From the NCBI RefSeq assembly GCF_004353845.1, contig NZ_CP037864.1, positions 4,216,001-4,280,000 of the forward strand: a DNA stretch of 64,000 bases, given 5' to 3'. The position numbers and the translations under genes were made by a program. The stretch's first letter is position 1, and each line of letters begins with the position of its first letter. The DNA comes from Citrobacter arsenatis. GTDB lineage: Bacteria > Pseudomonadota > Gammaproteobacteria > Enterobacterales > Enterobacteriaceae. The notes below the pieces were generated by a model. It was not told where the DNA came from. It did not search any database and saw only the letters and a program-made list of their open reading frames with translations. Positions 24,785 through 33,073 of this stretch are shown here, piece after piece.

Positions 24785-26038
24785 TTATCCCCTTCTCGCC
24801 AGCGTTGCCCCATCGGCAAAGTAAGCTTTAATCCCCGCCAGAATCGACTCTGCCACTTCCTGCTGGAAGGTCGCCGTTTTGAGTTTACGCTCTTCCTCAA
24901 CGTTACTGATAAACGCTGTTTCCACGAGGATAGAGGGAATATCCGGCGCTTTTAGTACCGCAAAACCGGCCTGTTCAACCTGGTTCTTATGCAGATTGTT
25001 GATTTTGCCCAGCTTGTTCAATACCGCTTTACCAAACTTCAGGCTGTCGGCGATGGTCAGTGACTGCACCATGTCGAACATGGTGTGGTCGACATATCGG
25101 TCGCCGCTTTTGCTGACGCCACCAATCAAATCCGAGGCGTTCTGGGTTTGCGCCAGATATTTCGCGGCGGTACTGGTCGCACCTTTGGTCGAGAGCGCAA
25201 ACACCGATGAACCGCTGGGTTGTCTGCTGGTAAAGGCATCGGCGTGAATAGAGACAAACAGGTCTGCGCGCTGCTTCTGCGCTTTCGCCACGCGGACTTT
25301 AAGCGGAATGAAGATATCTTCATTTCGCGTCATAAAGACCTTCATGTTGCCCTCTTTCTCTATGAGGGCTCGCAGGCGGCGGGCGATCTGCAGTACCACA
25401 TCTTTTTCACGCGTCTTGTATTTCCCCACCGCACCGGAATCCTCGCCGCCGTGGCCAGGGTCGAGCATAATGACAATAGGACGATCGCGTCCCGCTTTAC
25501 CCGGCTGCGGGCCACTTTGCGCAGGCGGCACCTGTTTATCCAGATCGCCCTTGTTGTAATCTTCCAGCAACGCCAGCAGCGGATCCTGAACATCTTGGGC
25601 ATTCGCAGGATAGAGATCCATCACCAGACGTTCTTTAAAGCCAGCTACAGGCGCCAGCGCAAAAAGTTGCGGCTTCACGTTCTGTTTCAGTTCGAATACC
25701 ATCCGCACGGTCTGTGGATCAAACTGCCCGACGCGCGCCGACTTAATATACGGATCGTCAGGACGGATTTGCGTACCAATGCCCTTAAGCACCGAGTTCA
25801 AATTAACGCCTTCAATATCCACAACCACACGCTCAGGATTACTCAGGGCAAACTGTTTGTATTTCAGCAGACGGTTAGATTCTACCGTGACGCGGGTATA
25901 GCTGGACGCAGGCCAGATACGAACGGCAACGACCTGACTCGCAGCAGCCAGACCGACCTGGCTGACGCTCAAAAGCCACATTGCACCCGCACCTTTCAGT
26001 AAACGGCGGCGACTGATTGCTGAATTGGATCCCGACAT
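24785..26038 (-). CDS. amiC: N-acetylmuramoyl-L-alanine amidase AmiC
   Basis: This 417-residue amidase splits septal peptidoglycan during cell separation. It has a twin-arginine signal (SRRRLLKGAGAMWLL), an AMIN domain for septal targeting at about residues 35-150, and an Amidase_3 catalytic domain from about residue 190 (IVIMLDPGHGGEDSGAVG) with the zinc ligands and the late VETAFISNVEEE glutamate. GGGAG precedes the ATG. The length equals that of E. coli AmiC. It is divergent from argA. Confidence 0.97.
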   Translation of the reverse strand: MSGSNSAISRRRLLKGAGAMWLLSVSQVGLAAASQVVAVRIWPASSYTRVTVESNRLLKYKQFALSNPERVVVDIEGVNLNSVLKGIGTQIRPDDPYIKSARVGQFDPQTVRMVFELKQNVKPQLFALAPVAGFKERLVMDLYPANAQDVQDPLLALLEDYNKGDLDKQVPPAQSGPQPGKAGRDRPIVIMLDPGHGGEDSGAVGKYKTREKDVVLQIARRLRALIEKEGNMKVFMTRNEDIFIPLKVRVAKAQKQRADLFVSIHADAFTSRQPSGSSVFALSTKGATSTAAKYLAQTQNASDLIGGVSKSGDRYVDHTMFDMVQSLTIADSLKFGKAVLNKLGKINNLHKNQVEQAGFAVLKAPDIPSILVETAFISNVEEERKLKTATFQQEVAESILAGIKAYFADGATLARRG

Positions 26039-26223
26039 GCTTCTCCCGAGCAAAAGAAATCTTTATTGAGGTAATACGTAAAACGTCCGAATTGACCGGA
26101 AACTTTAGCGAATGACGCATAATCTGTCATCTATAAAAGGGTAAACATTCTTTTTATATTCACGGCATTACTGAGAAAAATCTTCGGCATGGGTAAAAAT
26201 TACGCTTGCGCACAGCCTCAAAA

Positions 26224-26262
26224 CAGAATAAAAATACACAAATTACGAATAATCATGCAATG
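26224..26262. promoter_or_regulatory. Tandem ARG boxes upstream of argA
   Basis: Two ArgR-box-like sites, CAGAATAAAAATACAC and ACGAATAATCATGCAA, begin 21 bp apart, the usual spacing for hexameric ArgR. They lie directly before the argA start. Confidence 0.7.
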
Positions 26263-26272
26263 AGGGTGTGCC

Positions 26273-27604
26273 GTGGTGAAGGAGCGTAGAACCGAACTGG
26301 TACAGGGATTCCGCCATTCTGTTCCCTATATCAATACCCATCGGGGAAAAACGTTTGTCATTATGCTGGGCGGCGAAGCCATCGAGCATGAAAACTTTTC
26401 CAGTATCGTCAATGACATTGGTCTTCTTCATAGCCTCGGCATCCGCCTCGTCGTGGTCTATGGCGCACGACCGCAGATTGATGCCAATCTTGCGGCGCAT
26501 CATCATGAACCGGTGTACCACAAAAATACGCGCGTTACCGACGCTAAAACGCTGGAGCTGGTCAAACAGGCTGCGGGATTACTTCAGCTTGATATTACTG
26601 CCCGCCTGTCGATGAGCCTGAATAATACGCCATTGCAGGGCGCACACATCAATGTGGTCAGCGGTAATTTTATTATCTCCCAGCCGCTGGGCGTTGATGA
26701 TGGCGTAGATTACTGCCATAGCGGACGTATTCGTCGTATTGATGAAGATGCCATTCACCGCCAGTTAGACAGCGGCGCGATTGTGCTGATGGGCCCGGTC
26801 GCCGTTTCCGTCACCGGTGAGAGCTTTAACCTGACGTCAGAAGAAGTTGCCACGCAGTTGGCTATCAAACTGAAGGCAGAGAAAATGATCGGGTTTTGCT
26901 CCTCGCAGGGCGTCACCAACGATGACGGCGATATTATTTCCGAGCTGTTTCCTAACGAAGCCCAGGCTCGCGTTGAGTTGCAGGAAGAGAAAGGCGATTA
27001 CAGCTCCGGCACGGTGCGCTTCCTGCGCGGGGCGGTAAAAGCCTGTCGCAGTGGCGTACGCCGCTGCCATCTGATCAGCTATCAGGAAGATGGCGCTTTG
27101 CTGCAGGAACTGTTCTCCCGCGACGGGATCGGTACGCAGATCGTAATGGAAAGCGCCGAGCAGATCCGTCGCGCTACCATTAACGATATCGGCGGGATTC
27201 TGGAGCTGATCCGCCCGCTGGAGCAGCAGGGTATTCTGGTCCGCCGCTCACGCGAGCAGTTGGAAATGGAGATCGACAAATTCACGATTATTCAGCGTGA
27301 TAACCTGACCATCGCCTGCGCCGCTCTGTATCCTTTCCCGGAAGAGAGAATTGGCGAAATGGCGTGCGTGGCGGTGCATCCGGACTACCGTAGCTCGTCG
27401 CGCGGGGAAGTATTGCTGGAGAGGATCGCCGCACAGGCCCGGCAAATGGGGCTGAGCAAACTGTTTGTGTTAACCACACGCAGCATCCACTGGTTCCAGG
27501 AACGTGGCTTCACACCGGTGGATATCGACCTGCTGCCGGAAAGCAAGAAAGAGATGTACAACTATCAACGGCGGTCAAAAGTGCTGATGGCGGATTTGGC
27601 ATAG
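26273..27604 (+). CDS. argA: N-acetylglutamate synthase (ArgA)
   Basis: This 443-residue enzyme makes N-acetyl-L-glutamate, the first step of arginine synthesis. It has an N-terminal amino-acid kinase-like domain that senses arginine (VIMLGGEAIE, VVYGARPQID) and a C-terminal GNAT acetyltransferase domain with the acetyl-CoA stretch VAVHPDYRSSSRGEVLLE. The start is GTG; a second GTG follows immediately, and either could be used. It has the E. coli length. Confidence 0.97.
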   Translation: MVKERRTELVQGFRHSVPYINTHRGKTFVIMLGGEAIEHENFSSIVNDIGLLHSLGIRLVVVYGARPQIDANLAAHHHEPVYHKNTRVTDAKTLELVKQAAGLLQLDITARLSMSLNNTPLQGAHINVVSGNFIISQPLGVDDGVDYCHSGRIRRIDEDAIHRQLDSGAIVLMGPVAVSVTGESFNLTSEEVATQLAIKLKAEKMIGFCSSQGVTNDDGDIISELFPNEAQARVELQEEKGDYSSGTVRFLRGAVKACRSGVRRCHLISYQEDGALLQELFSRDGIGTQIVMESAEQIRRATINDIGGILELIRPLEQQGILVRRSREQLEMEIDKFTIIQRDNLTIACAALYPFPEERIGEMACVAVHPDYRSSSRGEVLLERIAAQARQMGLSKLFVLTTRSIHWFQERGFTPVDIDLLPESKKEMYNYQRRSKVLMADLA

Positions 27605-27610
27605 GAGTGG

Positions 27611-27698
27611 TTGCCGGATGCGGCATAACTGCCTTATCCGGCCTACATCGCTGGCACATCTTTTATAGGCCGGATGGCGCTGACGCTTATCCGGTCTA
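27611..27698. repeat. REP pair between argA and recD
   Basis: TTGCCGGATGCGGC to CTTATCCGGCCTAC, then ATAGGCCGGATGGCGC to CTTATCCGGTCTAC. It lies between convergent genes. Confidence 0.9.
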
Positions 27699-27701
27699 CA
27701 T

Positions 27702-29531
27702 CTACATCATGCCGTCATTAAATAATGCTGACAGTCCGCTGCGTCGTTCGGTGCGGGTGGCAATGGCGCTACTCAAAATCCGATCATCGGCATACAGCGA
27801 CAGACGGCGGCGCGCGCGGGTAACGGCGGTATAGACCAGCTCGCGGGTAACCACAGGTGAATGTTGACTAGGTAAAATTAACGCCGCGTGGTCAAACTCC
27901 GATCCCTGCGATTTATGCACCGTCATCGCCCAGGTGGTTTCATGTTCAGGCAAGCGGCTGGGCTGCACCGACTTGATAGCACCATCCGGCAGCGCAAACC
28001 ACACCCTCAGGCCCTGTCCACGGTCGAGGGCAATGCCGATATCACCGTTGAATAATCCCAGCGAGCTGTCATTGCGCGCGATCATCACCGGCCTTCCCTC
28101 ATACCAACGGCTATGTGTCGAACGATGAATTTTACGTTTTTGCGCCATCACCTGCTCGATGCGTTCATTCAATCCCCCCACGCCAAACGGACCTTCCCGC
28201 AGAGCGCAGAGTAGCTGATACTCATTGAAGGCCTGAATGACGGCACCCGGCTCAGCTCCCTCGCGCAGTAAATCCAGATAGTGCCCGTAACCCGCCAGCG
28301 CTTCATCCAGCATCGCGGCATAATCCTCACCGCTGTGTAGCGTGCGTTTTTCGATGTCGCTAAACCCCTGCTGGAAAACCGTTTTTATCGCGGCTTTGTC
28401 GCCACGATTAATCGCTGCAGCCAACTGACCGATTCCGGAATCGCTGCCAAAACGGTAGCTCTTTTGCAGCAGACACAGGCTGTCGCGCAGGGCAGCCGCC
28501 TGAGTGCCCGGACCAGCCGGAATAACGCTTCCAGTCAGACGACTGAGCTGACGGGCGCGTTCCGGGGTAAACCCGTCACCGACGAAAGCACAGATATCCC
28601 CCAGCACCGCCCCTGCTTCGACGGAAGCGAGCTGGTCGCGATCGCCAAGAAAAATCACCCGCCCGTGCGGCGGCAGCGCATCGATAAGGCGCGACATCAT
28701 CGGCAAATCAATCATCGAGGCTTCATCCACCACCAGCACATCCAGATGCAGCGGATTTCCCGCATGATGACGCAGGCGCTGGCTGCCAGGCTGAGCGCCT
28801 AATAATCGATGCAGCGTACTGGCGTCATCGGGGACGCGTTTCTTTTGCTCATCGGTGAGCGGTAGCTCTCGCAGCGCCGCACCCAGCGAAGCGGTCAGGC
28901 GCGCTGCCGCTTTTCCCGTTGGTGCCGCCAGACGAATACGGCAGCGTTCGCCGTCCGCCATTTGAATCAACGCCGCCAGCAGTCTCGCAACCGTTGTTGT
29001 TTTTCCGGTTCCCGGCCCGCCAGAGATCACCGATATACGGCGAGTCAGCGCGACAGCTGCGGCCACTTTTTGCCAGTTAACCCCCTCCGATGGCGGAAAC
29101 AACGCCGCCAGCGTGTGGGTCAGCCGTTGTTCGTCCACCTCGATGGCGTGGTTAACTTCACTGAAAAAGCGCGCCACTGCACGTTCGTTATGCCACATTC
29201 GGTTCAGGTACAGGCGATCGCCGTACAGCACCAGCGGCGTAGGTTGCTCGCCACGGCTCACCGCCCCGGAAGCCAGCAGACATTCCGCCCAGTTCTCAGG
29301 CTCTCCCGCTTCAGCGAGCCAGGCGCTTAACACAGGATGCGCGTCCTCGCTCAGCGATAACCGTGAAAGCGGTAAGCAAACGTGCCCTTCTCCTGCTTCG
29401 CGGCTAAGTAACGCCGCTGCCAGCGCAACGGCAGGGTTATCATTTCCGGCAACCGCCAGCGCAAACTGGGCATCAAGAGGCCGGAGCTGTTTTTGCTCAA
29501 CGGCTTCCAGTAATCGTTTCTGGATTGTCAT
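27702..29531 (-). CDS. recD: Exonuclease V subunit RecD
   Basis: This 609-residue SF1B helicase is the fast 5'-to-3' motor of RecBCD. Walker A is GGPGTGKTTTVARLL near residue 172 and Walker B is VLVVDEASMIDL. Late helicase motifs include TVHKSQGSEFDH and VYTAVTRARRRL. The start overlaps the recB stop by 4 bp (ATGA), so expression is coupled. One residue longer than E. coli RecD as I remember it. Confidence 0.97.
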   Translation of the reverse strand: MTIQKRLLEAVEQKQLRPLDAQFALAVAGNDNPAVALAAALLSREAGEGHVCLPLSRLSLSEDAHPVLSAWLAEAGEPENWAECLLASGAVSRGEQPTPLVLYGDRLYLNRMWHNERAVARFFSEVNHAIEVDEQRLTHTLAALFPPSEGVNWQKVAAAVALTRRISVISGGPGTGKTTTVARLLAALIQMADGERCRIRLAAPTGKAAARLTASLGAALRELPLTDEQKKRVPDDASTLHRLLGAQPGSQRLRHHAGNPLHLDVLVVDEASMIDLPMMSRLIDALPPHGRVIFLGDRDQLASVEAGAVLGDICAFVGDGFTPERARQLSRLTGSVIPAGPGTQAAALRDSLCLLQKSYRFGSDSGIGQLAAAINRGDKAAIKTVFQQGFSDIEKRTLHSGEDYAAMLDEALAGYGHYLDLLREGAEPGAVIQAFNEYQLLCALREGPFGVGGLNERIEQVMAQKRKIHRSTHSRWYEGRPVMIARNDSSLGLFNGDIGIALDRGQGLRVWFALPDGAIKSVQPSRLPEHETTWAMTVHKSQGSEFDHAALILPSQHSPVVTRELVYTAVTRARRRLSLYADDRILSSAIATRTERRSGLSALFNDGMM

Positions 29532-32500
29532 GACATCTCCTCCAGTGGCGCACCGGCAAACATTTCGTCCATCAGGGCGATCAACTCCCCGTCAGGTCGG
29601 GTCGCGTAAATTCCCTGCTGCGGATTCTCACGGTCAACGCCACGCAGGAAGAGATAAATAACACCGCCAAAATGGCGTTCATAATCGTAATCAGCAATGC
29701 GATGGCGCAAGTAGCGATGCAGCGCCAGAGTATAAAGTTGATACTGTAGGTCGTAACGATGCGCCTGCATGGCAGAGGCCATCGCCTGCTGCGTATAGGC
29801 TGAGCTGTCTTCGCCCAGCCAGTTCGATTTGTAATCGAGCAGGTAATAACGCCCCTGGTGGCGGAATACCAGGTCAATAAAGCCTTTCAGCATGCCGCGC
29901 ACCTGCATAAATTCCAGCGCAGCGCACCCCGCCGAGAGCGGATCGTATTGACGAATTAACGCATCAAGTTGGTTGGCCATTAGCGGCTGCGAAATCGGTA
30001 AATAAAACTCCATCTCCACCTGTTTTTCACGCGCGGAAAGCTGGCTCAAACTCACGCCCGTCTCGTTGAGAGGTGCCTGCAAAATGGCGTCCAGCCATTC
30101 GGTCAACACCGGCGACCAGTGTGCCTCATAACCGCCTAACGCCAGTTTTTCCTCGACCCAATGCGGATCGACCGGTTGAGTAAAATCGAGATCTTCAAAC
30201 AAGCTATGCAAGAATGTGCCCGGCGAAGCGCCGCGCGGGAACTGATGCGGCGTAAGTCCCGACTCTTCAATAGCATCTCCGACGCCTGCGGCATCGATAT
30301 CCAGTCGCGGGATCAGATCCTGCGCGATACCATGCCCACGCTGTTGCAGACCGGAATAGCTGGTCACGCGCCAGCTATCGCCGGGCGTACGCCGCAGTAA
30401 TTTCGCACTCAGTTCACCGCTAACAGCCTGTGCAACCTGCCAGGGTTCACCGTCAGGCGGCACTGGCGTCTGGCAGGCAATATCGTCGCTGCACAGCGCT
30501 TCAAGCGCACCACGCAGACCCGCGGCATCCATCGGCTCACCTTTTTGCAACAGTCGACCAAGCGCGCTCTGATGCACATCGGTATCCCCTTTTTTATCGC
30601 TCCGACGGCGCACTAACGGCGCAACACCAAGGCTGCAGTGCCATACCGAACGAGTTAGCGCGACATAAAGCAAACGCAGATCTTCCGCCAGGCGTTCCGC
30701 TTCGGCCAGCTCAACGCTCTCCTCGGCATCGCTGAGATCCAGCACCGCTTCAAAGGAGCTGCGATCGTGGTAGAAAGCCTGATCCTGGACGCGGAAATTG
30801 GTGATAAACGGCAGCCAGACCAGCGGATATTCCAGCCCTTTCGATTTATGGATGGTGACGATTTTGACCAGATGCTTGTCGCTTTCCAGCCTGAGCTGCT
30901 GGCTCGACGCGTTGCTGTCGGGTTCAAGAATATGCTGGGACAGCCAGCGTACCAGCGCATGCTCGCTTTCCAGCTGCGAGCCGGCTTCCTGCAACAGTTC
31001 GCTAATATGTAAAATATCGGTCAGACGGCGTTCGCCCCCTGCCGTTGCCAGCAGGTTTTCCGCAATCTGGCGGGCGGCCATCAGCGCGCGCAGCATTGGC
31101 ATCACGCCGCGTTTATGCCAGATCTGACGATAGCCATCGAACTCTTCGACCACCGCATCCCAGGCATTTTCGTCGTTATTTAACGCTTCAAGATCCTGCG
31201 CATTCAGCCCCATCATTGAGGTCGCCAGCGCACTACGCAGCGTGTTCTCACGCTCCGGCGTCATCACCGCCTGCAGCACCCACAGCAACTCCTGCGCCTC
31301 CAGCGTTTCAAATACGCTGTCGCGGTTGGAGAGGTAGACTGAGGGAATGGCCAGTTGCGTAAGCGCATCACGGACCAGCGCTGCTTCCTGGCGGCTACGA
31401 ACCAATACACTGATGTCCGACGCGCGTACCGGACTGGATGTTTTACCGCTGACCAGTTGCGCAGCGCCAGAATGCCCGGCCTTAAGCCAGTCGCGAATTT
31501 GCGTGGCGCACACCTGGGCCATGTAGTTCTGATAGTCGCCTACGCCACAGCTTTCCCCTTCCATCAGCCACATGCTCATAGCTGGCTGTGTTTCACCATG
31601 TAAAACAAACTGAAGCGCCTGATTTTTTTCTGCAGATTTTACCGGGCTAAAGGGGATTTCGCGGAACATAAAGGCGTCGTCCATCTGGCTGAAAAGCGTA
31701 TTCACGCTATTGACCATGCCGGGGGCCGAACGCCAGTTGGTATCGAGCGTATAGTGTGCGCTGACTTCGCTGCGCGCCTTCATATAGGTGAAGATATCCG
31801 CGCCGCGAAACGCATAAATAGCCTGTTTGGGATCGCCAATCAACAACAGCGCGGTCTCCGGCTGATGCTGCCAGATCCGGCGAAATATGCGGTACTGTTG
31901 CGGATCGGTATCCTGGAATTCATCGATCATTGCGACCGGAAAACGAGTACGAATAGCCGTCGCCAGCGCATCGCCGCTTTCACTGCGCAGCGCCGCATCC
32001 AGACGGCTGAGCATATCGTCAAAGCCCAGCTCACCGCGGCGTCGTTTCTCTTCGGCAACCGCCGTGCGGATCTCCGCCAACGCCCGGGTGATCACCAGAT
32101 CGCGCAGAGTTAACGGTTCGCTAAGCAGTTCATCAATAGCGACAAACAGCGGGTGCTGAGGGGTTGTCCCGCCCGCTTTGGTGCGCTCTTCCAGAAAACG
32201 CTGTGAGAATTTTTCCAGTGCGTCAGGAAGCTGATAACTTTGGGTTTCTTCCTGTGCCCACGCGCTGATCTTTTCGATCCACTTGCCCTGGTTACCGCGA
32301 TTAAATTTACGCCGGTCGATCCCGGACGCTTCCAGCAAGCCGTCCAGCTCATCAACGGAATCACACCACTGCTGCTTGATTTGATTAATGCGCGCGAGAA
32401 TTTGTTCGTGCCGGGAGGCCAGCGTTTCGTCATCGGACGGCGGAGCCTTGATAACCGGTGCTTCCCCCTGCAGATAGCGATCGATATCTCTCAGCAGCGC

Positions 32501-33073
32501 CTGCGGTCCTTTCCACGTTTCAAAAATCACCTGCGCAATGTCGCGGGGTAGCGGATAGCAGTGCCGACGCCAGAAGTCCGCGCAGGCCTGATAGCGCAGC
32601 AGCGATTCATCTTCTATCAGTTGCTGTTCGAACAGCATGCCAGACTCAAAGGCGTTAAGACTGAGCATACGTTGACAAAAACCGTGGATGGTAAACACCG
32701 CCGCTTCATCCATCTGTCTTTCAGCCAATAACAGCCACTGAGCGGCCTGTCTTTTATCGGCGATTTCGTCTAACAAACGGGCGTATAGCGGGTTGTCGGT
32801 GGTTTCACGCAGGCAGGCAATTCGCAGTTCATGAATGTTGCTACGAATTCGACCGCGCAGCTCTTCAGTGGCCGCCTCGGTGAAGGTGACCACTAACAGC
32901 TCTTCGACGGTCAGAGGACGAGGAAAGGCGGCAGAGCCGCCCAGTCCAAGCAATAAACGTAAATACAGGGCGGCGATGGTAAAGGTTTTACCGGTGCCCG
33001 CAGAGGCTTCAATCAGGCGCTCGCCCGTCAGGGACAAGCGCAGTGGATCAAGGGACTCAGCGGCATCATTCAT
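29528..33073 (-). CDS. recB: Exonuclease V subunit RecB
   Basis: This protein of 1181 residues has an N-terminal UvrD-like 3'-to-5' helicase (Walker A EASAGTGKTFTIAALYLR; Walker B MIDEFQDTDPQQY; DPKQAIYAFRGAD) and a C-terminal RecB nuclease domain with FIDLVFRHQGRYYLLDYKSNW, holding the catalytic Asp-Asp-Lys set. It makes the Chi-regulated DNA end-resection enzyme with RecC and RecD. The ATG at MNDAAESLDP was chosen to match family starts; an upstream GTG adds three residues. It overlaps ptrA by 8 bp. Confidence 0.97.
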   Translation of the reverse strand: MNDAAESLDPLRLSLTGERLIEASAGTGKTFTIAALYLRLLLGLGGSAAFPRPLTVEELLVVTFTEAATEELRGRIRSNIHELRIACLRETTDNPLYARLLDEIADKRQAAQWLLLAERQMDEAAVFTIHGFCQRMLSLNAFESGMLFEQQLIEDESLLRYQACADFWRRHCYPLPRDIAQVIFETWKGPQALLRDIDRYLQGEAPVIKAPPSDDETLASRHEQILARINQIKQQWCDSVDELDGLLEASGIDRRKFNRGNQGKWIEKISAWAQEETQSYQLPDALEKFSQRFLEERTKAGGTTPQHPLFVAIDELLSEPLTLRDLVITRALAEIRTAVAEEKRRRGELGFDDMLSRLDAALRSESGDALATAIRTRFPVAMIDEFQDTDPQQYRIFRRIWQHQPETALLLIGDPKQAIYAFRGADIFTYMKARSEVSAHYTLDTNWRSAPGMVNSVNTLFSQMDDAFMFREIPFSPVKSAEKNQALQFVLHGETQPAMSMWLMEGESCGVGDYQNYMAQVCATQIRDWLKAGHSGAAQLVSGKTSSPVRASDISVLVRSRQEAALVRDALTQLAIPSVYLSNRDSVFETLEAQELLWVLQAVMTPERENTLRSALATSMMGLNAQDLEALNNDENAWDAVVEEFDGYRQIWHKRGVMPMLRALMAARQIAENLLATAGGERRLTDILHISELLQEAGSQLESEHALVRWLSQHILEPDSNASSQQLRLESDKHLVKIVTIHKSKGLEYPLVWLPFITNFRVQDQAFYHDRSSFEAVLDLSDAEESVELAEAERLAEDLRLLYVALTRSVWHCSLGVAPLVRRRSDKKGDTDVHQSALGRLLQKGEPMDAAGLRGALEALCSDDIACQTPVPPDGEPWQVAQAVSGELSAKLLRRTPGDSWRVTSYSGLQQRGHGIAQDLIPRLDIDAAGVGDAIEESGLTPHQFPRGASPGTFLHSLFEDLDFTQPVDPHWVEEKLALGGYEAHWSPVLTEWLDAILQAPLNETGVSLSQLSAREKQVEMEFYLPISQPLMANQLDALIRQYDPLSAGCAALEFMQVRGMLKGFIDLVFRHQGRYYLLDYKSNWLGEDSSAYTQQAMASAMQAHRYDLQYQLYTLALHRYLRHRIADYDYERHFGGVIYLFLRGVDRENPQQGIYATRPDGELIALMDEMFAGAPLEEMS

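Noticed and set aside
25220..26002. 260-codon frame antisense to amiC
   Set aside because: Arg/His-rich composition expected from reading the complement of a GC-rich gene; amiC is clear on the other strand.
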